From the NCBI RefSeq assembly GCF_001050375.1, contig NZ_KQ130482.1, positions 264,954-328,953 on the forward strand: 64,000 nt of DNA, in the 5' to 3' direction. The position numbers and the translations under genes were made by a program. Position 1 is the first letter of the stretch, and every line of letters begins with the position of its first letter. Below the pieces are notes generated by a model. The model saw only the letters and a list, made by a program, of their open reading frames with translations, made no database searches and was not told the origin of the DNA. The stretch comes from Catenovulum maritimum. Its GTDB lineage: Bacteria > Pseudomonadota > Gammaproteobacteria > Enterobacterales > Alteromonadaceae. Positions 54,960 through 63,861 of this stretch are shown here, piece by piece.

Positions 54960-56386
54960 TGAAATTGAACGCTTCAAACCTTACGTCACTTTCAACTGCG
55001 CTACTGCTCGGCTTATCTGTATTCTCTGTTCAAGCTGAGAAAGTAGTGTCACTTGAACAAGCTATCACCTTAGCTCAGCAAAATGATCCTTGGCTTCATG
55101 GTAGCCGATTGAAACAAAGTGCGGTTGAAAATAGAAGTATTGCTTCAGGTACTTTGCCTGATCCGAGAGTATCGCTAGGGATAATGAATTTACCAACAGA
55201 TACTTGGGATTTAGATCAGGAAGGAATGACTCAGCTAAAGGTTGGCGTCTCTCAAATGTTTCCGAGAGGCGATAGCCTAGAGATTAAACAAAGCCAGTTA
55301 AAAATTGAGTCAACGAAATTTCCTCTGTTACGTGATGATCGTAAAGCCAAGTTAAAAAGCCAAGTGTCACAGCTTTGGCTAGATGCTTACTTAGCCCAAC
55401 AGACTATTAAATTGATAGAAGAAGATTGGTCGCTATTTGAGCAGATAGCGGAAGTGGCTAAAGCTAGCTACTCAAACGTTGTTGGTAAAACCAGACAGCA
55501 AGATGTTATTCGTGCTCAGTTGGAAATCGTGCAGTTAGATGACAGATTAACTTCGCAAAAACAGAAACTGGAAACGTCAATCGCTCGCCTCAATGAGTGG
55601 CTTCATATTTACGATGCAGACCGCTTGAATGAATCATTCAACTTTGATGCGCAACCATTAGAGTTTAGGGTTTCAAAAAAATTGCCAGCAATTACTCTGA
55701 ATAATCCAGCAGTCCTAAAAGTATCTAATTACTCAAGAAATCTATTGGCTCAGGAACTTGCGAATCATCCAGCCATACTTGCAATTGATGTAAAACGCAA
55801 AGCTTCAGAAAAAGGAATTGAGTTAGCCAAACAGCAATATGAGCCGCAATGGGGTGTTAATGCAAGTTATGCCTATCGTGACAATATGCCTTCTGGTGAT
55901 AGCAGATCTGACCTATTTTCTGTTGGCGTAACGTTTGATTTGCCGTTGTTCACTGAGAATAGACAAGATAAGCAAGTTGCAGCTTCTATTGCTGAGTCAG
56001 AGGCTATTAAAACAGAGAAACTCTTGCTGACAAAGCAAATGATCAGTGCGGTAGAAAAAGAGCTTAGACAGTTTAAACGCTTATCAGATAGACAATCTAT
56101 CTATCAAGAACAACTCCTTAAACAAACTCATGACCAAGCGGAAGCGTCATTGACGGCTTACACAAATGATGATGGCGATTTTTCCGAAGTTGTTCGAGCA
56201 AGAATCGCAGAATTAAATGCCAGAATATCAGCCTTAAGAATTGATGTTGACGCACTTAAAACAGTTGCTCGCATCAACTATTTCTTTGCGCATTCTCAAT
56301 CAAACTCAATTGCTGAACATAAGTCGATGCACACTTCGCACAAAATGAATCAGCACTTATCCAGTCCGCAATTTGGAGAAAAATAA
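54959..56386 (+). CDS. cusC: CusC-type outer-membrane efflux protein
   Basis: 475 residues of the TolC family with a signal peptide ending VQAEK, the first repeat from SLEQAITLAQQNDPWL, and a beta-strand segment WGVNASYAYRDNMPSG. It is the outer-membrane channel for the Cus pump encoded by the following two genes. The start and stop overlap those of its neighbours, so the four genes DUF411-cusC-cusB-cusA are translated in a tight series. Confidence 0.88.
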   Translation: MKLNASNLTSLSTALLLGLSVFSVQAEKVVSLEQAITLAQQNDPWLHGSRLKQSAVENRSIASGTLPDPRVSLGIMNLPTDTWDLDQEGMTQLKVGVSQMFPRGDSLEIKQSQLKIESTKFPLLRDDRKAKLKSQVSQLWLDAYLAQQTIKLIEEDWSLFEQIAEVAKASYSNVVGKTRQQDVIRAQLEIVQLDDRLTSQKQKLETSIARLNEWLHIYDADRLNESFNFDAQPLEFRVSKKLPAITLNNPAVLKVSNYSRNLLAQELANHPAILAIDVKRKASEKGIELAKQQYEPQWGVNASYAYRDNMPSGDSRSDLFSVGVTFDLPLFTENRQDKQVAASIAESEAIKTEKLLLTKQMISAVEKELRQFKRLSDRQSIYQEQLLKQTHDQAEASLTAYTNDDGDFSEVVRARIAELNARISALRIDVDALKTVARINYFFAHSQSNSIAEHKSMHTSHKMNQHLSSPQFGEK

Positions 56387-58158
56387 TGTCAACGAATACT
56401 AAAACACCAAATTTGAAACTAGTAGCCGCCATCATTATTGGGGCAGCACTAGGTGCTGGAGCATTAAGTTTATATCAAGGTACAGGTTCAAGCGGTAATG
56501 GCAATGAAGCTACATCAGCAGAGAAAAAACCGCTGTATTGGGTTGCACCGATGGATGCTAATTACCGCCGGGACAAGCCCGGGAAGTCGCCTATGGGGAT
56601 GGATTTAATTCCCGTGTATGAGGAAGAATCATCTGGTGATGACTTTGGCCCCGGAGCAGTAAAAATTGCGCCTCATGTAGTGAATAACCTTGGGGTTCGG
56701 ACTGCTCCTGTGGAGCTGAAAAATATGCATACCGAAATCTCAACGGTAGGTTACGTTCAATATGATGAAGATAGGCTAATTCATATCCATCCTCGTGTGG
56801 ACGGTTGGATTGAAAAACTCTATGTAAAAGCAGCGGGTAACATTGTAGAAAAAGGACAACCGTTATACACCCTATATTCTCCACAACTTGTTAATGCACA
56901 AGAAGAACTGCTGATTGCTTTAAGGCGCAACAACAGTTCGTTAATTAGCGCATCAAAGGATCGTTTGAAAGCGTTACAATTATCATCGCGGTTTATCAAA
57001 GAGTTAGAAGAAAAACAAAAAGTACAACAAAACATTACTTTTTATTCCCCTCAAGCTGGTGTGATTGATGGTTTAAAAATTCGAGAAGGATCTTACGTTA
57101 AGCCGGGCAATACTTTGCTTAGTATTGGCAAACTTGATCAAGTTTGGGTTGAAGCAGAAGTTTTTGAACGTGATGCCGCACTAATTAAAGAGGGCCTCCC
57201 CGTTTCAATGACACTCGATTATTTACCGGGAGAGGATTGGACCGGATTTGTTGATTATGTCTACCCCACATTGAATAGCAAAACGCGCACCTTAAGACTG
57301 CGATTGAAATTCGACAACCCAGATTACCAGCTAAAACCAAACATGTTTGCACAAGTATCTATTCACGCTAATCAAGCTGATAGCACGATACTCGTGCCTA
57401 AAGAAGCCGTCATTCGCACAGGTAAACAAGACAGAGTTGTACTTGCGTTGGGGGATGGGCAATTTAAGTCTATCGAAGTGACGATTGGCCGAGTTGATAT
57501 CGAAAGTATCGAAATCTTAGACGGTCTTAGTGAAGATGATGTTGTTGTCACCTCTGCGCAATTCTTAATAGATTCCGAATCGAGTAAATCGTCAGACTTC
57601 AAACGAATGACTCATGATGAAGTGCCTAACTCTGTTTGGATGCAAGGGGATGTTAATAGTGTAATGGCTGGGCACCGCATGGTTAATATTTCACATGGCC
57701 CTGCTGAAGCTTGGGATTGGCCTGAAATGGTTATGGATTTTACTGTGGCTGAAAAAGTCGATTTTGACTCATTAAAGTCAGGTCAATCTCTGCACTTTGA
57801 AGTGAGTAAAACCGAAGACGGTGGATATGAAATCACTGGTATTCATATCATGAGTGAGTCTGGTGATATGAGTGAAGAAGTATCTTTTGCAACAGTATCA
57901 GGTCTAATTAATGCGATTAATGTTGATACGCGTATTCTAAATATTAGCCGAGGCCCAATAGAGAAATGGGATAGAACTGCTGCGACGATGGACTTTTTCG
58001 TCGCGGACAATATAGAAATACTTGATTTCAATGTTGGTGATAACGTCACTTTCACTTTTGAGGTGAGAGAGGATTTGGTTATCACTGAAATCTCTCTTGA
58101 ATCAGATGAACAACACGGCAAGGAAAATAAGCCTGTAGTTGATCACTCGAATCATTAA
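56386..58158 (+). CDS. cusB: CusB adaptor fused to two CusF-like domains
   Basis: 590 residues. Order: N-terminal anchor, heavy-metal-binding motif YWVAPMDANYRR...SPMGMDLIPVY (about 50-75), membrane-fusion core (about 95-400), then two CusF-like OB folds (about 410-485 and 495-575). The first keeps the Cu(I) ligands His, Trp and two Met (ISHGP, DWPEMVM). The second has ISRGP and DRTAATM, so the His, the Trp and one Met are lost and it probably does not bind copper in the usual way. The fusion supplies the metallochaperone that is a separate protein in E. coli. Confidence 0.9.
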   Translation: MSTNTKTPNLKLVAAIIIGAALGAGALSLYQGTGSSGNGNEATSAEKKPLYWVAPMDANYRRDKPGKSPMGMDLIPVYEEESSGDDFGPGAVKIAPHVVNNLGVRTAPVELKNMHTEISTVGYVQYDEDRLIHIHPRVDGWIEKLYVKAAGNIVEKGQPLYTLYSPQLVNAQEELLIALRRNNSSLISASKDRLKALQLSSRFIKELEEKQKVQQNITFYSPQAGVIDGLKIREGSYVKPGNTLLSIGKLDQVWVEAEVFERDAALIKEGLPVSMTLDYLPGEDWTGFVDYVYPTLNSKTRTLRLRLKFDNPDYQLKPNMFAQVSIHANQADSTILVPKEAVIRTGKQDRVVLALGDGQFKSIEVTIGRVDIESIEILDGLSEDDVVVTSAQFLIDSESSKSSDFKRMTHDEVPNSVWMQGDVNSVMAGHRMVNISHGPAEAWDWPEMVMDFTVAEKVDFDSLKSGQSLHFEVSKTEDGGYEITGIHIMSESGDMSEEVSFATVSGLINAINVDTRILNISRGPIEKWDRTAATMDFFVADNIEILDFNVGDNVTFTFEVREDLVITEISLESDEQHGKENKPVVDHSNH

Positions 58159-58172
58159 GTGGGAGAAAAATA

Positions 58173-61100
58173 ATGATTGAATCAATTATTAGATGGTCTA
58201 TCGGCAATCGTTTCTTTGTTTTGTTGATTACCTTAATTGTCGCGTTTGGTGGTTTGTACTCATTACAAAAAACGCCAGTAGATGCACTCCCAGATCTTTC
58301 TGATGTGCAGGTGATAATTAAGACGAGCTATCCGGGACAGGCACCACAAGTAGTGCAAGATCAAGTGACGTTTCCCCTTACTACAGCGATGTTGTCAGTG
58401 CCGGGAGCGCAAACTGTTCGTGGTTACTCATTTTTTGGTGACTCCTACGTCTATATCATTTTTGATGATGATACTGATTTGTATTGGGCTAGAAGCAGAG
58501 TACTTGAGTACTTAAGTCAAGTAGCATCAAGCCTGCCTGATTCGGCAAAACCACAATTAGGACCTGATGCGACAGGTGTGGGTTGGGTATACATCTACGC
58601 TTTAACAGATAAGTCTGGAAACCATGATCTAAGCCAATTAAGAAGTATTCAAGACTGGTTTTTAAAGTATGAACTACAAACTGTTCCGGGCGTGTCTGAG
58701 GTTTCCGCCGTTGGCGGTATGGTTAAGCAATATCAGGTACAAGTCGATCCCGACAAGCTCAGAGCTTATAACGTGCCGTTAAGTCATATCCAAATGGCAC
58801 TTAAACGAGGCAATAAAGAAACTGGCGCATCTGTTGTGGAAATGGCGGAAGCTGAATATATGGTTACTGCTACGGGATATATTCAATCAGTTGGAGACAT
58901 AGAGAAAATTCCACTTGGTATTAACGAGCAAGGCACGCCATTGCGTATTGGTGATGTTGCTACCGTTAATTTAGGGCCTCAAATGCGCCGTGGTATAGCA
59001 GAGCTTAATGGTGAAGGCGAAGTTGTAGGCGGTGTTGTCGTTATGCGCTTTGGTGAAAATGCCCAACAAACCATAAACGGTGTAAAAGAAAAACTTGAGT
59101 CGCTTAAATCTTCTCTACCAGAGGGGGTGGAGATTGTCCCTGTCTATGACAGATCGAAGTTAATAGATCGTGCTGTTGATAATCTTTGGAGCAAGTTGCT
59201 AGAGGAGCTTGCAGTCGTTGCTATTGTCTGTGTTGCTTTCCTATTTCATCTTCGCTCATCAATTGTAGCTGTTGTCACTCTGCCATTAGGTATCTTGGTG
59301 TCGTTCATCATCATGTATATGCAAGGCATCAATGCCAATATTATGTCTTTAGGTGGTATCGCTATTGCGATCGGTGCGATGACTGATGGCGCAATAGTGA
59401 TGATTGAAAATATGCATAAACATATGGAGGCTCTTAATAAAAAGGGAATACCACTAACAGATGAAAACCGCTGGCAAATTGTAGCTAAGGCTGCGAGTGA
59501 GGTAGGCCCTGCATTATTTTTTAGCTTGCTGATCATAACTGTCTCATTCTTACCTGTGTTTATCTTAGAAGCGCAAGAAGGCAGAATGTTTTCACCGCTC
59601 GCCTATACAAAAACCTATGCAATGGCGGCATCAGCAGGCTTGGCGATCACATTGGTGCCTGTTTTGATGGGCTACTTTATTCGAGGCAAAGTTGTTTCTG
59701 AAAAGAAAAACCCGTTAAACCGATTATTGATTGCTATCTACATGCCTGTTTTAAAGCAAGTAATGAGGTTTCCAAAATCGACAATAGTAGCAGCAGTATT
59801 AGTGACTATCGTTGGCTTTTGGCCTGTCGATAAAATCGGTAGTGAATTTATTCCACCGTTGGATGAAGGCGATCTCATGTATATGCCTACTACTTATCCC
59901 GGTATTTCAATTGGTAAAGCAAGAGAGTTATTACAGCAAACAGACAAGCTTATTCGCACTGTGCCAGAAGTTGAAACTGTATTTGGTAAAGTAGGAAGAG
60001 CTGAAACTGCAACCGATCCTGCACCTTTAACCATGATTGAAACCTTTATTCAATTGAAGCCACAAGAGCAGTGGCGAGAAGGTGTGACTACTGAATCGTT
60101 AAAAGCTGAGTTTGATAAATTAGTTAAGTTTCCGGGCTTAACAAATGCTTGGGTTATGCCAATCAAGACCCGAATCGACATGTTAGCTACAGGCATAAAA
60201 ACGCCTGTGGGTATTAAAGTCGCCGGACCAGAGCTTGATGTGATTCAGGAAATCGGCCAACAAATAGAGCAAATTTTACCCAAAGTTACAGGCACAGCAT
60301 CAGTTTACTCTGAGCGAGTTGCAGGTGGCCGATATATCAAGGTTGATATTTCACGCGATAAGGCAAGTCGCTTTGGGTTAAATATCGAAGATGTTCAACA
60401 AGTGGTTTCTACAGCGATTGGTGGTATGAACGTTACCCAAACGGTAGAAGGTCAAGAGCGTTACCCTGTTAACTTACGTTATCCGCAGGATTATCGTGAT
60501 TCTCCAGAGCAGCTTGCAAGGTTGCCAGTTGTAACACCAAATGGACAACGCATTGCATTAGGTGATGTCGCAGATATCCGAGTAGAAAATGGTCCGCCGG
60601 GGATTAAGAGTGAAAATGCTCGATTAAATGGCTGGACGTTTATCGATATAGACGGTGTTGACGTAGGTACTTATGTTGAAAGTGCAAAAATACACTTGGC
60701 TAATAATCTAAAACTACCAGCAGGTTATTCAATTACTTGGGCTGGGCAATACGAATATATGGAAAGAGCGAAAGAAAAGCTCACCTATGTATTGCCTTTA
60801 ACACTCGCCATTATTGTTATTCTACTTTACTTGAACTTCAGAGCGTTTAGCGAAGTGGCTATCATCATCGTGACTTTGCCGATGGCAATGATTGGTGGCT
60901 TATGGTTGATGTATCTAGAAGGATTTAACTTCTCTGTGGCTGTTGGCGTGGGCTTTATTGCGCTGGCTGGTGTTGCTGTTGAGATTGGCGTGATAATGCT
61001 GGTTTATCTCAATCAAGCACTTGCTGAGCTGAAGGAAAAAGCCGAAGAGCGAGCTGAACCCATCTCAGATGATGCATATCAAGATGCATTATTGAACGGT

Positions 61101-61352
61101 GCTGGCTTACGTGTCCGTCCAGTAATGATGACGGTAGCCACAATCATTATCGGTTTAATGCCTATTTTATATGGTACAGGTACAGGCTCTGAGGTAATGA
61201 GTCGTATTGCTGCACCAATGGTAGGAGGCATGACAAGTGCTGTGCTACTCACTCTTATTGTGCTCCCAGTAATTTACTCAATCGTTAAAAAGCCAGAATT
61301 AAACGCCTTTAACAAGGAGCTTTCTAAGGCGGAGCTAAAAAGTAATGCTTAG
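58173..61352 (+). CDS. cusA: CusA-type copper/silver RND efflux pump
   Basis: 1059 residues. Its transmembrane-4 motif GGIAIAIGAMTDGAIVMIEN is that of CusA (monovalent Cu/Ag). Met-rich porter positions include AETATDPAPLTMIE and MPIKTRIDMLATG. It exports Cu(I)/Ag(I) from periplasm or cytoplasm through CusB and CusC. GGGAG precedes its start. It differs clearly from the CzcA-type pump in the same cargo. Confidence 0.92.
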   Translation: MIESIIRWSIGNRFFVLLITLIVAFGGLYSLQKTPVDALPDLSDVQVIIKTSYPGQAPQVVQDQVTFPLTTAMLSVPGAQTVRGYSFFGDSYVYIIFDDDTDLYWARSRVLEYLSQVASSLPDSAKPQLGPDATGVGWVYIYALTDKSGNHDLSQLRSIQDWFLKYELQTVPGVSEVSAVGGMVKQYQVQVDPDKLRAYNVPLSHIQMALKRGNKETGASVVEMAEAEYMVTATGYIQSVGDIEKIPLGINEQGTPLRIGDVATVNLGPQMRRGIAELNGEGEVVGGVVVMRFGENAQQTINGVKEKLESLKSSLPEGVEIVPVYDRSKLIDRAVDNLWSKLLEELAVVAIVCVAFLFHLRSSIVAVVTLPLGILVSFIIMYMQGINANIMSLGGIAIAIGAMTDGAIVMIENMHKHMEALNKKGIPLTDENRWQIVAKAASEVGPALFFSLLIITVSFLPVFILEAQEGRMFSPLAYTKTYAMAASAGLAITLVPVLMGYFIRGKVVSEKKNPLNRLLIAIYMPVLKQVMRFPKSTIVAAVLVTIVGFWPVDKIGSEFIPPLDEGDLMYMPTTYPGISIGKARELLQQTDKLIRTVPEVETVFGKVGRAETATDPAPLTMIETFIQLKPQEQWREGVTTESLKAEFDKLVKFPGLTNAWVMPIKTRIDMLATGIKTPVGIKVAGPELDVIQEIGQQIEQILPKVTGTASVYSERVAGGRYIKVDISRDKASRFGLNIEDVQQVVSTAIGGMNVTQTVEGQERYPVNLRYPQDYRDSPEQLARLPVVTPNGQRIALGDVADIRVENGPPGIKSENARLNGWTFIDIDGVDVGTYVESAKIHLANNLKLPAGYSITWAGQYEYMERAKEKLTYVLPLTLAIIVILLYLNFRAFSEVAIIIVTLPMAMIGGLWLMYLEGFNFSVAVGVGFIALAGVAVEIGVIMLVYLNQALAELKEKAEERAEPISDDAYQDALLNGAGLRVRPVMMTVATIIIGLMPILYGTGTGSEVMSRIAAPMVGGMTSAVLLTLIVLPVIYSIVKKPELNAFNKELSKAELKSNA

Positions 61353-61406
61353 CGAAGTTAAGAAAATCATAAATAGCAATTTCAATAAACTAAAATAGAG
61401 GTAAAT

Positions 61407-61754
61407 ATGAAAAAATTAATTAAATTTTTGACCGTAATCAGTGTCGTTTTTAGTAGTGCGGTATTTGCGCATGTGCATCTTGAAAAAAGTGTACCTGCTG
61501 ATAATGCCATGCTGATGAAGACTCCAGAGAAATTAGCATTGACCTTTAGTAAAGAGGTACGCGTAGTCAAAGTTACTTTGCAAAGCAAAAAAGGTGAAAA
61601 GGTTAAATTTGGGTTCAAGCCATCAAAAGAAGCCTCCAGTGAATTTACATGGAAACTACCTAAGTTAGCTCCTGCAAACTATGTCGTTGATGTGACCTTC
61701 TTAGGTAAAGATGGGCATAAAATGAAAGATAGCTTCAGCTTTATGGTCCACTAA
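61407..61754 (+). CDS. copC: CopC/YobA-family periplasmic copper-binding protein
   Basis: 115 residues. The signal peptide is cleaved after VFA, so the mature protein starts HVHLEKSVPADN; the N-terminal His is the usual Cu(II) ligand. The CopC fold follows, ending SFSFMVH. It is followed by copD, with which it normally works in copper uptake or handling. GAGG lies before the ATG. Confidence 0.9.
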   Translation: MKKLIKFLTVISVVFSSAVFAHVHLEKSVPADNAMLMKTPEKLALTFSKEVRVVKVTLQSKKGEKVKFGFKPSKEASSEFTWKLPKLAPANYVVDVTFLGKDGHKMKDSFSFMVH

Positions 61755-61772
61755 TCTAACGGAGTGATTGTT

Positions 61773-62657
61773 ATGGAAATGTATATCTGGAATACAGTTA
61801 TTGTACTGTCAAAAATTGTATTTTACGTCGGCTTTGCCTGTATTGCTGGGTATACATTTTTCAGGCAAATTTTTGAGCATATTGAACCTCATAATAATGC
61901 TGTAATAGCGAACTTAACGTGGACAAGAACTTATATAGTTATGGCTTTGATCGCTAATATTATTTGGTTCTTTGCCAGTACTGGTGCGATGGCAGAAGAA
62001 GGTATTCAAGGAGCGCTAGACGCTGATATGTTGGCTATTATGTGGGACTCATCTGTCGGCACTGGTGCTTTGCTTCGTGGACTTGGGTTAGTTATCGCAA
62101 TAATCGCTTTAGCTTTCAAACTAATTCAACGCTACAAATGCTTAAAGCAAAGTGTTTTAGTGTTTAGTTTAACTATCCTAGCTTATTCCTTCACTGTGCT
62201 GGGCCATGTTTCTGAGTTAGGCGTAATTGAAAAAGGCTTTCTGATGTTTCACGTGCTAGTTATGGCGTGGTGGTTTGGAGCGTTATGGCCACTAAAACGA
62301 GCTTGCTCACAACTAAGTTATACAGAACTTCATTTACTGATGGAAAGCTTTGGTAAACAAGCAAGTTTTGCAGTGAGCTTATTGTTGCTAGCAGGTCTCT
62401 GGCTCGTGATTCAATTAGTCGGAAGTGTTGAAGAACTGTTTAGTTCAAGCTATGGGCAAACACTGTTACTTAAATTAGCTCTCGTGACTTCGATATTGGG
62501 CATCGCAGCTAAGCATAAATTAAAACTCGTCCCACAACTTAAAAATAGTCAAGGCAGAGAGGCGTTATCTAAATCTATCTCGATAGAAATGGTAGTCGCT
62601 TTTGTTATTTTATTCATTACTTCAGGACTTACCAGTGTTGTTGGTACTGCAAATTAA
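61773..62657 (+). CDS. copD: CopD-family copper-resistance membrane protein
   Basis: 294 residues with eight or so hydrophobic segments and conserved His and Trp (SELGVIEKGFLMFHVLVMAWWFGALWPL). I chose ATG 61773, eight bases after GGAG; a GTG at 61764 would leave no ribosome-binding site. It is the usual membrane partner of CopC, moving copper across the inner membrane. Confidence 0.85.
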   Translation: MEMYIWNTVIVLSKIVFYVGFACIAGYTFFRQIFEHIEPHNNAVIANLTWTRTYIVMALIANIIWFFASTGAMAEEGIQGALDADMLAIMWDSSVGTGALLRGLGLVIAIIALAFKLIQRYKCLKQSVLVFSLTILAYSFTVLGHVSELGVIEKGFLMFHVLVMAWWFGALWPLKRACSQLSYTELHLLMESFGKQASFAVSLLLLAGLWLVIQLVGSVEELFSSSYGQTLLLKLALVTSILGIAAKHKLKLVPQLKNSQGREALSKSISIEMVVAFVILFITSGLTSVVGTAN

Positions 62658-62672
62658 AACCTAAAAGAGAAA

Positions 62673-63032
62673 ATGAAAACAATAAATATACTACTCGTTT
62701 TATTAATGACGTTTAGTTTCGCAGCAAATGCTCATGGTGATAAGAATAAAGATAAAGGATTGTTTAAAGGTGTAGGTTCACCAGCCGCAAAAGTTGTTTT
62801 GGCATTTCACCAAGCACTTGAAACTGGCAATCAGAAACAGGCTAGAGAGCAGTTGGCTGATGATGTGACCATCTACGAGGGAGACCGTGTTGAAAGAAGT
62901 GCTGATGAATACGCCCATCACCATATGCTATCGGATATGAAATATTTAGCAGCCATGAAGAGCGAAACACTTGAACATCAAGCACATTCATTGGTCACAT
63001 TAATTTTTTGGTCAAATAACGGAGAACTTTAA
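62673..63032 (+). CDS. NTF2/SnoaL-like secreted protein, shortened
   Basis: 119 residues with a signal peptide (about 1-20). The core AAKVVLAFHQALETGNQKQA and YAHHHMLSDMKYLA matches small secreted NTF2-like proteins found near cus genes, which are from memory about 150 residues. Here the second half is missing and the chain ends LVTLIFWSNNGEL, which may be the family's last strand joined by an internal deletion. It may be defective. Confidence 0.65.
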   Translation: MKTINILLVLLMTFSFAANAHGDKNKDKGLFKGVGSPAAKVVLAFHQALETGNQKQAREQLADDVTIYEGDRVERSADEYAHHHMLSDMKYLAAMKSETLEHQAHSLVTLIFWSNNGEL

Positions 63033-63101
63033 ATGACTAAATATATAGCAGCCGGTACAAATATTGATCTGCATCATGGAAATGTTTTCATAAGCTGTTA
63101 G
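63033..63101 (+). CDS. Possible 22-codon reading frame
   Basis: ATG directly after the stop of the previous gene, with GGAG at 63021-63024, encoding 22 residues (MTKYIAAGTNIDLHHGNVFISC). It could be a translationally coupled small peptide or the leftover start of a deleted gene. Evidence for real function is thin. Confidence 0.25.
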   Translation: MTKYIAAGTNIDLHHGNVFISC

Positions 63102-63129
63102 TGTTAACAGTGCTATAGAAGGAATTAAA

Positions 63130-63552
63130 ATGTTTAGACTTTTCAGGTGGTTTAAAATAGTGGTGATTACCGTGTTGCTTACGCAGCATGGCTTTGCTAT
63201 TGCTAAACCAATGAATTGTGAAGAACATCATAAGGACTCTTCCGATACGCATATTATGCAACAAAGCAAAAATATGCATCATCAAACAATGCATGAGAAT
63301 ACTCATCATCACACTGAAAATTTGCAAGATACCAAACACGATCATGCCGATGAAGAGTGTGAAAAATGTAAAGCTGGTGATTGTCTTTGCTGCGAAGGTG
63401 GCTTTTGTGCAAGCTTTCATTTAAATGCCTATCTTGTGCAAGAGGAAGAAGAAAGCAGCAGCAATATTAACTTAGACTTAATTATTCAACGGATACCCCC
63501 GCCAGCCTCTGGCATCCATCTCTTACCTTATCGTCCCCCAATTATTGGCTAA
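63130..63552 (+). CDS. Small secreted His/Cys-rich protein, CopL-like
   Basis: 140 residues, signal peptide (about 1-26), then a His-rich region (HHQTMHENTHHHTENLQD), a Cys cluster CEKCKAGDCLCC and the ending LLPYRPPIIG. It is related in build to the proteins at 53974 and 49424, sharing the final RPP motif. It is likely to bind copper or silver in the periplasm. Confidence 0.68.
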   Translation: MFRLFRWFKIVVITVLLTQHGFAIAKPMNCEEHHKDSSDTHIMQQSKNMHHQTMHENTHHHTENLQDTKHDHADEECEKCKAGDCLCCEGGFCASFHLNAYLVQEEEESSSNINLDLIIQRIPPPASGIHLLPYRPPIIG

Positions 63553-63787
63553 TCACGGGATCAGTGCGTCTTTTTTCGCCAGTCCCATCAAAAATAGAAC
63601 GATTTACTGATTGGTTTAAATAACCAACTGTTTTGAACAATTAGCACAATATCTTTGGGAGGCATGATGAACATGCTCAAATTATTGCCATTTACAGTAG
63701 TTAATACTGTCTATTTTGGCCGAGACTCCCTCATTTCACCAAAAAATAGTTTTTTGCTTTTGTATTTTAAATCACAAATAAAAGCGC

Positions 63788-63818
63788 TTGACCTGTGTCT
63801 AAGACACAGGTCTAAGCT
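63788..63818 (+). promoter_or_regulatory. MerR-type promoter with a 23-bp palindrome
   Basis: -35 TTGACC (63788-63793), a 19-base spacer and -10 TAAGCT (63813-63818). The interval 63790-63812 is a perfect palindrome (arms GACCTGTGTCT and complement around one A). The layout is that of CueR-type promoters and points at the MerR gene starting at 63862, suggesting autoregulation. The stretch 63553-63787 shows no gene. Confidence 0.82.
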
Positions 63819-63861
63819 GTAGGTGAGAGTACAAACTTAGGTGAAAAACTAAGGAGTAAAT

